DNA of 64,000 nucleotides from Kribbella rubisoli (GTDB lineage: Bacteria > Actinomycetota > Actinomycetes > Propionibacteriales > Kribbellaceae). The stretch is from assembly GCF_004217145.1 (NCBI RefSeq), contig NZ_SHKR01000013.1:620001-684000 (forward strand). Reading direction: 5' to 3'. Positions within the stretch are counted from its first letter, which is position 1. Each line of letters begins with the position of its first letter. The translations under genes and the position numbers were made by a program. Below the pieces are notes generated by a model. That model did no database searches. It worked only from the letters and a program-made list of their open reading frames with translations, and was not told the origin of the DNA. Of the stretch, positions 24,870 to 33,588 are shown piece by piece.

Positions 24870-26060
24870 TCAGCTGGTCGCGTCAGGTGCGATCAGCCGC
24901 GGGTAGTGCGCGGCGAACAGGTGGAAGACCACCAGCGACGGCAGCACGCGGTTGCGGGGCGGGATCGTGACGGCGACGCCGTACCCCCATAGGGAAGCCT
25001 TCAGGCGCTGGTTCGGTGTGCCGTGGTGGCCGTCGGCGGTGAAGCCGCAGTCGCCCAGCTGGTAGAACATCTGGCTGAAGTCGCGTACCTGTCGCAGGCC
25101 CATCCGCTCGCCCCGCGCGTGGGTGAGGAAGTACCCGCTGAACGAGTCCGCCATCAGCTCCGCCCACCGGGACGCCTCCGGACCGGGCAGCTCCGGCCGC
25201 ATCAGCGAGTCGGCGAACTGGACCTGGTGACCGAACTCATGCCCGAGGATCGCCTGCGGGGCCACGCTGCCCAGACCGACGCGAGCAAAACCCTCCATCA
25301 TGCCGTCGCCGAACGCGATTCGCTTGGGCGACTTCCCGTACCCGGGGATGTCCTCACCGCCCGGAGTGGCGTAGGCGTTGAACGTGAAGATCGGCAGGTC
25401 GCCGTACCCGAGGGCCGGGCTGTTCAGCTCGTGCGCGACGAGGTCGGCGGAGACGCGCGACTGTGCCGGGTCGAGGCCGTAGAGGACGGTGAAGACGCGG
25501 TAGTTCACCTCGGCGTTCAGCATCGAGCGGCCGTGCGCGGGCACCACCGAGATGCCGCGGGTCGGGATGTCCCAGAACTTCGTCAGGTCCTTGAAGGTGC
25601 TGTTGACCGTGTGCGTGTACTGGCCGTGGGAGCCGAAGGTGTACGGACCCGGTTGGGGCAGGTACGCCGCGTCCATCAGCGCCATGTTGAAGATCAGGAC
25701 GTGCAGTACGGCGAGTGCCTGCTCCTGAGTCCAGTTCGTCGTGTCGGGCAGGATCGCCGCCACGACCGGTGGGGTGGCGTCGGAGCACTTGTACTGCGTT
25801 GGGTCGATGGCGTCGAGCACGGCCTCCTGGACCGGGTTGTCGTGCAGCCCGAGCTTGGCCTTGACGGCCTCGGCCCGCTCGCGCAGCGCCGGCAGTTCGT
25901 CGGCGAGCTGCTGGAACTTCGGGTCCAGTTTGTGCGGTACGGCGCCTTGCACCAGGGCGACCGGACCGGGTGAAGGAGCTGCGGCGGCGGCCGAGGGGAC
26001 GGCGAGACCGAGCGTGAGGCCGAGGGCGGCCACCACAGGCCTGATCAGGCGTTTTCTCAT
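24870..26060 (-). CDS. secreted HEXXH zinc-metalloprotease-like protein
   Basis: A 396-residue exported protein. Residues 1-30 are a signal peptide (MRKRLIRPVVAALGLTLGLA, ending SAAAAAP). The zinc motif is ILGHEFGHQVQFAD, and EASRWAELMADSFSGYFLTH, about 30 residues later, offers the third ligand as in neutral zinc peptidases. The family is not precisely recognised, although the arrangement resembles neutral zinc metallopeptidases. ATG 26060 is chosen because ggag precedes it and the signal peptide starts there; the frame is open to 26192. A divergent regulator gene, now frameshifted, starts 130 bases away. Confidence 0.75.
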   Translation of the reverse strand: MRKRLIRPVVAALGLTLGLAVPSAAAAAPSPGPVALVQGAVPHKLDPKFQQLADELPALRERAEAVKAKLGLHDNPVQEAVLDAIDPTQYKCSDATPPVVAAILPDTTNWTQEQALAVLHVLIFNMALMDAAYLPQPGPYTFGSHGQYTHTVNSTFKDLTKFWDIPTRGISVVPAHGRSMLNAEVNYRVFTVLYGLDPAQSRVSADLVAHELNSPALGYGDLPIFTFNAYATPGGEDIPGYGKSPKRIAFGDGMMEGFARVGLGSVAPQAILGHEFGHQVQFADSLMRPELPGPEASRWAELMADSFSGYFLTHARGERMGLRQVRDFSQMFYQLGDCGFTADGHHGTPNQRLKASLWGYGVAVTIPPRNRVLPSLVVFHLFAAHYPRLIAPDATS

Positions 26061-26190
26061 CGGGGACTCCTGCAAACGCATGGGGGATGTGGGCGGCATC
26101 AGTATTTGCCGGGCACAGCGGGCGGTACGAGCGTTGGGACCTGTCAGAAACCGGCATGGCGAGAACCTGTCGGTGGTGATACACAAAGGC

Positions 26191-27113
26191 ATGGAAGCGC
26201 TCCAGGCGCTCGGCCTGACCCCTGCGGCCGAGGCGCTCCTCGTGCGGCTGATGCAGCGCCCAGAGACCTCGCCGACGGATCAGGACCCGGTCGAGGAGCT
26301 GATCGGCCTGGGGCTGGTGGAGCGGACCGACGACGCCCTCGTCGTACGTCCACCGCGGCTGGCGATGGACGCTCTCGCCGAGCGCCACACCAAACAGGCC
26401 GCGCTGGCCCGGGAGAGCGCCGATCTCCTCACCGAGTCCTGGCGGCCGCCGGCCGCCAGGACTACCTCGAGATCCTCCCGACGTACGCCGCCTCGCAGGC
26501 CGTGCTGAACTCGGTCCAGAAGGACGCACAGGACCACGTACGGGCGATGACGACGGGCAACCTCGCGGCGCGCGAGCTGAAGATCGTCGAGGGCATGTTC
26601 GACGCGCTGGAGCGTGGCGTCCGGTACGAGGTCATCTACGGCGCACACGTGCTCCAGGACGCCAACGCGCTGCACATGGTCCAGGCGTGTATCGACGCCG
26701 GCGAGCAGGCCCGGGTGTTCCCGTACGTGCCGCTCAACATCACGATCGTCGACGACCGGTGGGCGCTGGTCGGGGCACGTGCGGAGGTGGAGCGCGGGCC
26801 GGAGTTCGTCGCCATGGTGGTTCACCAGTCCCCGCTGCTGGGTGGACTGGCCCGGATCTTCGAGGCGCTGTGGCGGATCGCCGTACCGATCACCGGCGGG
26901 ACCGAGCTGAACGACGTGAACGCCGCGCCGAGCCTGGAGTCGAAGCGGTTGCTGACTTACCTGAGTGCGGGGCTGACGGACGAGTCGATCGCGCGCGAGT
27001 TCGGCGTCAGCGAGCGGACGATCGCGCGCCGGATCGGCCGGCTGCAGGAGGCGCTGGGAGCGCAGACGCGGTTCCAGCTCGGCGTGCAAGCGTCGCGTCA
27101 GGGCTGGCTGTAG
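26191..27113 (+). pseudogene. TrmB-like/LuxR-type regulator interrupted by a frameshift
   Basis: The N-terminal part (ATG 26191) reads MEALQALGLTPAAEALLVRL, VEELIGLGLVERTDDALVVR, a TrmB-like winged helix, and stays open to 26508 in frame 1. The rest, RQDYLEILPTYAASQAVLNS through LTYLSAGLTDESIAREFG and VSERTIARRIGRLQEAL (LuxR-type helix-turn-helix), is in frame 0 and ends at 27113. The switch needs a one-base loss inside a perfect GC hairpin at 26438-26460. It would be a 300-residue actinobacterial regulator if repaired. Either the gene is broken or the assembly has an error at this hairpin. It is divergent from the secreted HEXXH protein gene, its likely target. Confidence 0.75.
26438..26460. 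repeat. perfect GC-only hairpin at the frameshift point
   Basis: Arms cctggcggcc (26438-26447) and ggccgccagg (26451-26460) with a three-base loop gcc. The reading frame of the surrounding regulator gene changes inside it. Confidence 0.85.
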
Positions 27114-27129
27114 TCACTACGCTGGACGC

Positions 27130-27480
27130 GTGATGGAGATGAGCCGGGCGAACTTCGAGGCGCTGGTCTCGCAGGCGCTGGACGAGATACCCGAGGAGCT
27201 CGGGGCGTACGTCGAGAACGTGGCGGTGTTCGTCGAGGACGATCCACCGCCGGGCGATCCGGAGCTGCTCGGAATCTACGAGGGCATCCCGCTGACCGAG
27301 CGCGGGCACGAGTACGGCGGCGTGCTGCCGGACCGGATCACGATCTACCGCAACCCGACGCTGGCGATCTGCGACACGTTCGGCGACGTCCTCGACGAGG
27401 TGAACGTCACAGTGGTGCACGAGATCGCGCACCACTTCGGCATCGACGACGCCCGGCTCCACGAGCTGGGCTACGGCTGA
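27130..27480 (+). CDS. minimal zincin-type metallopeptidase family protein
   Basis: A 116-residue protein of the small zincin family found next to actinobacterial housekeeping genes. It has RANFEALVSQALDEIPEEL at the N terminus, NVAVFVEDDPPPGDPELLG and LTERGHEYGGVLPDRITIYR in the middle, and the zinc site VVHEIAHHFGIDDARLHELG near the C terminus (HEIAH, third ligand downstream). Role unknown. GTG 27130 or ATG 27133 are possible starts. It converges with the mannose synthase gene, seven bases away. Confidence 0.88.
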   Translation: MMEMSRANFEALVSQALDEIPEELGAYVENVAVFVEDDPPPGDPELLGIYEGIPLTERGHEYGGVLPDRITIYRNPTLAICDTFGDVLDEVNVTVVHEIAHHFGIDDARLHELGYG

Positions 27481-27486
27481 GCAGGC

Positions 27487-28212
27487 TCAGCGGTTGAAGA
27501 GCAGCTTCCACGGCATCAGGGCCGACTCGAGCTGGACCTTCAGCGACATCTTCGAGACGCCCTCGGTCCGCTCCTCGAAGCGGATAGGCGTCTCGGCGAT
27601 CTTCAGGCCGCGCTTGACCGTCCGGTAGTTCATCTCGACCTGGAACGAGTACCCGTTGCTCGCGATCGACGCGACGTCGATCCAGCGCAGGGTGTCGGCC
27701 TTCCACGCCTTGAAGCCGGCCGTGGCGTCCTTCACGTGCAGCCGCAGGATCGCGTTCACGTAGAAGTTCGCCCAGGCGGACAGCGCCCGCCGGTGCCAGC
27801 CCCATTCGGCGGCCGCGGAGCCGCCCGGGACGTAGCGCGAACCGATCACCACAGCGGCGTCCGTGGTCCGCAGCATCTCGACCATGGTCGGGACCACCGA
27901 CGCGGGGTGGGACAGGTCCGCGTCCATCTGGATGACGATGTCGGCACCCTCGTCGAGCGCACGGGTGATCCCGGCGACGTACGCGCGGCCCAGGCCGTCC
28001 TTGACGGTCCGGTGCAGTACGCCGACCGCCTGCGGCGACTTCTTCGCCAGCTCGTCGGCGACGTCGCCCGTACCGTCGGGCGAGTTGTCGTCGACAACGA
28101 GAAGCTCCAGGCCGGGCAGGTTCAGGTCGGACAGGAGTCCGGCCAGCACGGGCAGGTTCTCCCGCTCGTTGTAGGTCGGCACCACGACCACGATCTTGGC
28201 TAGCTCACCCAT
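27487..28212 (-). CDS. polyprenol-phosphate mannosyltransferase (dolichol-P-mannose synthase family, GT2)
   Basis: A 241-residue GT2 enzyme that transfers mannose from GDP-mannose to polyprenyl phosphate at the cytoplasmic face; the product feeds protein O-mannosylation and lipomannan synthesis. Signatures: IVVVPTYNERENLPVL, VVDDNSPDGTGDVADEL, QMDADLSHPASVVP (DxD), VIGSRYVPGG and EWGWHRRALS. It matches the D2 catalytic domain of mycobacterial Ppm1 without the fused acyltransferase domain. ATG 28212 is preferred over 28260 because aaggaaag precedes it and the catalytic domain starts there. Confidence 0.93.
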   Translation of the reverse strand: MGELAKIVVVVPTYNERENLPVLAGLLSDLNLPGLELLVVDDNSPDGTGDVADELAKKSPQAVGVLHRTVKDGLGRAYVAGITRALDEGADIVIQMDADLSHPASVVPTMVEMLRTTDAAVVIGSRYVPGGSAAAEWGWHRRALSAWANFYVNAILRLHVKDATAGFKAWKADTLRWIDVASIASNGYSFQVEMNYRTVKRGLKIAETPIRFEERTEGVSKMSLKVQLESALMPWKLLFNR

Positions 28213-28268
28213 GACTTTCCTTTGTCGGAGACACCGAAAGCTACCGTATCCGCCGACCACAGCTGATT

Positions 28269-28652
28269 TCAGAGTTCGGAGAGCGCCTCTTCGACGGTGC
28301 TGTAGATGCGGAACTGGCCGCCGAGACCTGTCACGCTGAGCGGACGGTCGACCGGTCGGCCGACGCCGACGAGGGCCAGGGTGATGTTGTGCCGGCCGGC
28401 CAGATTGCGCGCCTCGACCAGGTTGCCGAGGCCGGCCGAGCTGCAGAACGTGACGGCCGACAGCTCGATCAGCACGAGCCGGGCCGGCGGTGCGACCGCG
28501 GCGTGGATCGACTCGGCGGCGAAATCGGTGGTGGCGATGTCGATCTCACCGGACATCCGGACGAGCAGTACTCCGGGTTCCAGCTCCACGGTCACTGCGT
28601 CGAAGGTGGTTCGGATCATCTCGCCGTCCCGCGGGTCTGGGTGGCTTGTCAC
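28269..28652 (-). CDS. STAS-domain protein (anti-sigma-factor antagonist-like)
   Basis: A 127-residue single STAS domain: VELEPGVLLVRMSGEIDIAT, then ARLVLIELSAVTFCSSAGLG, where the serine pair in FCSSAGL is the expected phosphorylation site, and ARNLAGRHNITLALVGVGRP. Such proteins bind anti-sigma factors in SigB/SigF partner switching. No kinase partner is adjacent, so its partner is unknown. ATG 28652 has a long 197-base gap upstream shared with the divergent AlkD-like gene. Confidence 0.88.
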   Translation of the reverse strand: MTSHPDPRDGEMIRTTFDAVTVELEPGVLLVRMSGEIDIATTDFAAESIHAAVAPPARLVLIELSAVTFCSSAGLGNLVEARNLAGRHNITLALVGVGRPVDRPLSVTGLGGQFRIYSTVEEALSEL

Positions 28653-28849
28653 GCGGGTATCTCCCCCGGGGTAGCGCCACGAACGCGGGTCCTGGCGGAT
28701 ATTGGTTTGTTCCTCGTCTCACCGTATGCCCCAACGCACAGGCGTCACAACGGGTCTACCGGTGATCGACCCCGGAGCGTGACCTCACTCCGGAAGCGCT
28801 TCAGAGTAAAGCAAACGTCAGACCCACGACGGGTGATAGACAAGGCGGT

Positions 28850-29578
28850 GTGACCACCAAGGATCTGCTTGAAGCGGTCGATGCCGCCGCCGATCCGGCG
28901 GTGGCGGAGGTGCTTGCGCGCTACTTCAAGCTCCAGCCCGGCGGCTACGGGCACGGCGACCAGATGGTCGGCGTGAAGTTATCGACGATCCGGGGGATCC
29001 TCAAGCCGTACCTGCAGGCCGGTCTGCCGCTGCCGGAGCTGGAACACGCCCTGACGAGTCCGATTCACGAGCACCGCCTGACAATCCTTTGCCTGCTGGC
29101 CGATCGTGCCGCCCGTGCCCTCAAACCGCGTACGGCGAACCCGGACGAGCTCGGCGCGATCCACGACCTCTACCTACGCAGTACGGCGTACATCAACAAC
29201 TGGGATCTCGTCGACTGCAGCGCTCCGCAGGTCGTCGGCGGGTACCTGCTCGACAAGCCCCGGGACGAGCTCTACACGCTGATCCGTTCGAGCAGCCTGT
29301 GGGAGCGCCGGATCGCGCTCGTCGCCACGCAGTTCCTGATCGGCCAAGGCCAGATCGACGACACCTTCAAGCTGGCCGCCGAGGTCCTCGATGACCGGGA
29401 GGACCTGATCCACAAGGCGTCCGGCTGGATGCTGCGCGAGGCAGGCAAACGCGTCTCCGAGGCCGAGCTCCGCGACTTCCTCGACGAGTACGCGACCCGC
29501 ATGCCACGCACGATGCTCCGCTACGCGATCGAACGCCTCGACCAGGTCAGCCGCAAGCACTACCTCGCTCTGCGATAG
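28850..29578 (+). CDS. DNA alkylation repair protein (AlkD-like HEAT-repeat)
   Basis: A 242-residue all-helical protein of the AlkC/AlkD DNA glycosylase superfamily that removes N3/N7-alkylated purines. Recognisable parts are ARYFKLQPGGYGHGDQMVGV, the LPELEHALTSPIHEHRLTIL helix pair, YINNWDLVDCSAPQVVGGYL and SSLWERRIALVATQFLIGQG. The conserved NWDLVD and LWERRIA blocks bear the DNA-binding aromatic and acidic residues. GTG 28850 is the only sensible start; no strong ribosome-binding site is seen. Confidence 0.9.
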   Translation: MTTKDLLEAVDAAADPAVAEVLARYFKLQPGGYGHGDQMVGVKLSTIRGILKPYLQAGLPLPELEHALTSPIHEHRLTILCLLADRAARALKPRTANPDELGAIHDLYLRSTAYINNWDLVDCSAPQVVGGYLLDKPRDELYTLIRSSSLWERRIALVATQFLIGQGQIDDTFKLAAEVLDDREDLIHKASGWMLREAGKRVSEAELRDFLDEYATRMPRTMLRYAIERLDQVSRKHYLALR

Positions 29579-29593
29579 GCAAAAGTCGACAAA

Positions 29594-31093
29594 TCAGCTG
29601 CTCGGCGGCGCATGCGTGTGCGCGTCGGCAAGCGGCGGCGCCTCGAGCGCGCAATGCCGGTGGTGGATCTCGGCGGGCTGCACCTCGCGGGCCGCCTTGC
29701 CGGGACGATCGGCCAGCGTCACCCAGGCGATCAGGCCGCCGGCCGCCGCGAGTACCGCGGAGATCCACAGGGCCTTGCCGAATCCGTTGTGGAAGGCAAC
29801 GGGATCGCGGTACGCGTTGCCGGTGATGCCGGCCGCCACCGGAATCGCGGCGACCGCCATCAGTTGCGCGGACCGGGCGACCGCGTTGTTCACGCCGGAG
29901 GCGATGCCCGCGTGGTGGTCCGCGACCGAAGACATGACGGTCGCGGTCAGAGGTGCGACCGTCGAGACCAGGCCGAGCCCGAGCAGTACGACGGCAGGCA
30001 GCACGGCGCCGAAGTAGCTGGACCCCTCGTTGATCCGCAGCATCAGCAGGAACCCGCCGGCCATCAGCGCCGGTCCGACCGTCATCGGGATGCGGGCGCC
30101 GATCCGGTCCGACAGCCCACCGGCGTACCCGGACAGGAAGAACATCAGCAGGGTCATCGGCAGCAGCGACGCGCCGGCCCACAACGCGGAGTAGTGCAGC
30201 GAGGTCTGCAGGTAGACCACGACGAGGAACGTCGCCGTCCCGAGTGCGCCGTACACGACGACGGTGACCAGGTTCGCGCCGGTGAAGCGCCGGTTGGCGA
30301 AGATGCTCAGCGGCAGCATCGGGTGCGAACTGCGGCGCTCGACCTCGATGAACCCCGCGAAGGCGAGCACGCCGATCACCAGACTGGTCAGCACGACCGG
30401 ATCGCCGAAGCCGCGGTCCCCGGCACTGATCAGGCCGTACGTGAGGCCGGCCAGGCCGACGGTGGCGAGGACCGCGCCGCTGAGGTCGAGCTTGCCGCCG
30501 GCGCTTTCGTCGCGGCTCTCGGGCACATGCCGGAGCGTGACCAGGACGGTGAAAAACGCGATCGGAACGTTGAGCAGGAAGATCAGTTGCCAGTAACCGC
30601 TGTCGACCAGGGTGCCGCCGACGAACGGGCCGACGGCCGCCGCGACCGAGGTGAGGCCGGACCAGGCGCCGACCGCCTTGCCGCGGTCGGAGTGCTGGAA
30701 CGAGGTCTGCAGGATCGCCAGGCTGCCCGGTGTCAGCAGCGCACCGCCGATGCCCTGCAGGACCCGGCCGGCGATCATCACCTCGAGGTTCGGCGCGACC
30801 GCGCACACCACCGAGGCGGCGGCGAACCAGATCACCCCGGCGACGTACGTCCGCCGTCGCCCGAGCCGGTCGCCGATCGAACCGCTGAGCAGCACGAGCG
30901 AGGCGAGCATCAGCATGTAGCCGTTGACGATCCACTGCAGGCCCGCGACGTCCGCGTTCAGGTCCTCGCCCATCGCCGGCAGGGCGACGTTCACGACGGT
31001 TCCGTCCAGGAACGCCATCCCTGACCCGAGCGCCGTAGCCGCCAGTACCCACCGGCCCCGGGCGGTGCCCAGAGCGATCCGCTCATCCGTCAT
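29594..31093 (-). CDS. DHA2 (14-TMS) MFS exporter
   Basis: A 499-residue drug/metabolite exporter. The N-terminal helix contains GMAFLDGTVVNVALPAMGED, motif A is SGSIGDRLGRRRTYVAGV, and motif C is near SVAAAVGPFVGGTLVDSGYW; about fourteen helices follow. The C terminus is hydrophilic and His-rich (EIHHRHCALE, HTHAPPSS). It begins four bases after the stop of the upstream secreted-protein gene, which suggests one operon. Confidence 0.92.
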   Translation of the reverse strand: MTDERIALGTARGRWVLAATALGSGMAFLDGTVVNVALPAMGEDLNADVAGLQWIVNGYMLMLASLVLLSGSIGDRLGRRRTYVAGVIWFAAASVVCAVAPNLEVMIAGRVLQGIGGALLTPGSLAILQTSFQHSDRGKAVGAWSGLTSVAAAVGPFVGGTLVDSGYWQLIFLLNVPIAFFTVLVTLRHVPESRDESAGGKLDLSGAVLATVGLAGLTYGLISAGDRGFGDPVVLTSLVIGVLAFAGFIEVERRSSHPMLPLSIFANRRFTGANLVTVVVYGALGTATFLVVVYLQTSLHYSALWAGASLLPMTLLMFFLSGYAGGLSDRIGARIPMTVGPALMAGGFLLMLRINEGSSYFGAVLPAVVLLGLGLVSTVAPLTATVMSSVADHHAGIASGVNNAVARSAQLMAVAAIPVAAGITGNAYRDPVAFHNGFGKALWISAVLAAAGGLIAWVTLADRPGKAAREVQPAEIHHRHCALEAPPLADAHTHAPPSS

Positions 31094-31097
31094 GTAG

Positions 31098-31871
31098 TCA
31101 GCGTGGCAGATCCAGTTGCAGGACGACGAGGGCCTTGCTTGCCGGGATGCCGGGCTGGATCCCGAGGATGGGAGGATCGCCGACAGCGCAGCGGGTCTCG
31201 GTCAGCAGCGGGCAGATCGCGTTGAGCAGACCGCTGGTCACGGTGACGTCGGTCGGCAGGGTCCCGCCGGCGGCGGAGGTGAGCGGCCGGATGGCTGCGC
31301 CGGCTCGCGTGGACGTCGACGGAGAGGCAAGCACCGCCGACCCGGACAGCGTGTACGTGAGCCGGATCCTGGTGGCCGAGACGGTCAGCGGGAGGTCATC
31401 CGCCGCTGTCACTGTGGTGTTCTCGATCGGCACCGTCTGGTCGTCGGCGATCACCTTCAGGTTGGTGACCCGGGGCGTTGTCCGGGCCATCATTCCGGGC
31501 AGGTGATCACCTGACGACGGCAACTGCAGCGGCAGGATGTCGGTGGCCTCAGGCAACATCACGTTCTCGGTCATGTCGAACGAGCCGTCCCGGTGCGGTA
31601 CGGCGATCAGCTGGATGCCGGGCACGGTCTCGCCCGGCCCGGGCGTGGTCTGCCTGGCCGTCGGAGCACTACCCGACGGGCGCGCACTGTTCAGCCCGGG
31701 ACTCGGCGCGACCGGGATCGCGGCGATGCTCGAACAAGCGACGGTCGCGCTGTACCCCAGCACCAGCGCGACCGCCGCCAGGATGCGAACTCCCGTCCGT
31801 CCGGTCTCCTCCACCCCCGATGTCCGCTCGGGGAGGAACCCGTGAAGCAGCCGCGAGCCAGGTCCTGACAC
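31098..31871 (-). CDS. membrane-anchored or secreted protein of unknown family
   Basis: A 257-residue protein with a basic 27-residue N terminus, one hydrophobic segment (VRILAAVALVLGYSATVACS) and a Pro/Ser/Thr-rich linker, followed by a soluble domain with two conserved-looking beta stretches (TVTAADDLPLTVSATRIRLT) and three cysteines (ATVACS, AICPLL, ETRCAV). The ATVAC-S could be an imperfect lipobox. No family is recognised. It is transcribed with the DHA2 exporter. GTG 31871 has ggagac upstream. Confidence 0.6.
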   Translation of the reverse strand: MSGPGSRLLHGFLPERTSGVEETGRTGVRILAAVALVLGYSATVACSSIAAIPVAPSPGLNSARPSGSAPTARQTTPGPGETVPGIQLIAVPHRDGSFDMTENVMLPEATDILPLQLPSSGDHLPGMMARTTPRVTNLKVIADDQTVPIENTTVTAADDLPLTVSATRIRLTYTLSGSAVLASPSTSTRAGAAIRPLTSAAGGTLPTDVTVTSGLLNAICPLLTETRCAVGDPPILGIQPGIPASKALVVLQLDLPR

Positions 31872-32022
31872 GAGTCACCGTCTCCCCATAACGGACCTGG
31901 CCATAATCGAGACCAGCGCGGCCCCTTCCGGACAGGTCGGACTAGCGCTTACGATACGCCCGAATTCGGGGGGCAGGGAAATGCTTACGCTATTTTCTGG
32001 AGAACGGCGGAGGGGGAAGAAA

Positions 32023-32919
32023 ATGCAGGAACGGAGCGTGTCCGGGCAATTCCGGGCGGTATCCACGAGTATTTCGAGAATTCGCGGTCCGGTAATTCGC
32101 AGGGTGTTGTCGCTGCTGCTCGCCGTAACGGTGGCCGCTGCGCCGGCAGTCCTGACGGTGCCGGCGCAGGCTGCCGCGGGGGCCAACCTGTACTTCGTCC
32201 AGGGGCTGCCGGGACGCAGTCTGGACATCAGTGTCGACGGCCATCAGGTCGCCACGGGAGTCGCGGGTGGGAAGCTGGTCGGGCCTTTCGGGGTTGCCTC
32301 CGGCAAGCGGATGATCACTGCGAAGCAAGGCGGGAAGCTGGTCATCCAGCGTGAGGTCTCGGCCGGATCCGGGGCCAGTCTGGACGTCGTCATCCACCAG
32401 CCGGTGTCACCGACGGGTCAGCCGCTGATCACGTCGTACGCGAACAAACTGACCGCGGTGCCGGCGGACAAAGCCGGATTGCGGGTTGCGCACGATGCGG
32501 CGGTCGGACCGGCTGACATTCGGGTTAACGGAAAGGTGCTATTCCGTAACGTAGCGAACGGTGAATCACTCGACGTAGTCGTTCCGGCGGGTACTTACAA
32601 GGTCGACATCGTTCCTACCGGCGCAACGTCACCGGTTGTTCTCGGTCCGTTGGACCTGCCGGTGAAGGCCGGTTACCTGACCCGGGTGTTCGCGATCGGA
32701 GCACCGAGCCAGAAGACGATGACCGTTGCCCTGGGCACGATCAAGGTACCGGCCACCGGCTCGGCGAAACCGGGTGTGGTGAACACCGGAACAGGTGGAC
32801 AGGCGGCAGGGCTCGACCAGGCGCAGAGCCCTGCCGGACAGTCTGGACTGTGGGTCGTGGTGTTCCTCGCCGCACTGGGTGTCGCGGTAGTCACTGCCCG
32901 GAAGGTGGTCCGCCGCTGA
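32023..32919 (+). CDS. DUF4397-domain surface protein
   Basis: A 298-residue exported protein. Signal peptide: RRVLSLLLAVTVAAAPAVLT to PAQAAAG. Two DUF4397 modules follow (LYFVQGLPGRSLDISVDGHQ, about residues 50-150, and LRVAHDAAVGPADIRVNGKV, about 155-240). The C terminus has a Ser/Gly/Gln linker and a transmembrane helix (LWVVVFLAALGVAVVTARKV) with a basic tail, a sortase-substrate-like layout without a clear LPXTG. ATG 32023 has gagggggaag eight bases upstream; ATG 31981 is possible. The next gene is a class F sortase, a frequent partner. Confidence 0.8.
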   Translation: MQERSVSGQFRAVSTSISRIRGPVIRRVLSLLLAVTVAAAPAVLTVPAQAAAGANLYFVQGLPGRSLDISVDGHQVATGVAGGKLVGPFGVASGKRMITAKQGGKLVIQREVSAGSGASLDVVIHQPVSPTGQPLITSYANKLTAVPADKAGLRVAHDAAVGPADIRVNGKVLFRNVANGESLDVVVPAGTYKVDIVPTGATSPVVLGPLDLPVKAGYLTRVFAIGAPSQKTMTVALGTIKVPATGSAKPGVVNTGTGGQAAGLDQAQSPAGQSGLWVVVFLAALGVAVVTARKVVRR

Positions 32920-33569
32920 AACGCGGACTGGTCGGTACGGCGCTGTGCTGTCTTGCCCTGGCGGGTTGTGCCGCCGGGGCGGACGGTGCGGTGCCGACAC
33001 CGACGCCTACGTTCGGCTTCACGTTCGAGGGCACACCGTCTGCCGTGCCCTCTCCGACGGAGCCGATGTCAGCACCGCCGGGACGGGTCGGCACGCCCGC
33101 CCCGAGTCAGCGCGTGCGTTTCATCCCGCAACAGGTCGTGCTACCGGGCGGCAAGGACGCACCGGTGCTTCCGGCAACTACCGTCAGCGGGCAGCTCCAG
33201 GTGCCGTCGAAGCCGCAATGGGTCGGTTGGTGGGACGGCGGCGCCGAGGCCGGTGATCCGTTCGGCTCGGTGGTGCTCGCCGGTCACGTCGATTCGAAGA
33301 ACCAGGGGCTCGGGTTCTTCGCGCGTCTTCTCGGCGTACGTCAGGGCGAGATCGTCGTACTCAACGGCTCCGGGCATATGGCGTCGTACCGGGTCGTCTC
33401 GATCGAGTCGGTCCGCAAGGACGCGCTCGCGACGAAGAGCGGTGCGTTCGACCAGTCCGTCGATCATCGGCTGATCCTCATCACCTGCACAGGTGCCTAC
33501 AACGCCTCCCAAGGCGGCTACGAGGACAACCTGGTTGTCACCGCAACCCCGATCGGCCTGGCCAAGTAG
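32916..33569 (+). CDS. class F sortase, lipoprotein-like
   Basis: A 217-residue transpeptidase-fold protein. The mature domain has the conserved PQWVGWWDGGAEAGDPFGSV, catalytic His in VVLAGHVDSKNQGLGFF, and catalytic Cys in LILITCTGAYNASQGGYEDN. The region after the Cys reads GGYEDNLVV, so the expected catalytic Arg is not obvious. The N terminus KRGLVGTALCCLALAGC is a lipoprotein signal peptide with lipobox LAGC. The only start that gives this signal peptide is CTG 32916, overlapping the upstream TGA (CTGA). A GTG at 32850 would make an atypical hydrophilic extension. The DUF4397 gene is its probable partner. Confidence 0.82.
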   Translation: MKRGLVGTALCCLALAGCAAGADGAVPTPTPTFGFTFEGTPSAVPSPTEPMSAPPGRVGTPAPSQRVRFIPQQVVLPGGKDAPVLPATTVSGQLQVPSKPQWVGWWDGGAEAGDPFGSVVLAGHVDSKNQGLGFFARLLGVRQGEIVVLNGSGHMASYRVVSIESVRKDALATKSGAFDQSVDHRLILITCTGAYNASQGGYEDNLVVTATPIGLAK

Positions 33570-33588
33570 ACCGGTAGGCTCCCCGGTC

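Noticed and set aside
26438..26460. Programmed -1 frameshifting in the regulator gene.
   Set aside because: There is a hairpin but no slippery heptamer of the X-XXY-YYZ type before it; mutation or sequencing error is simpler.
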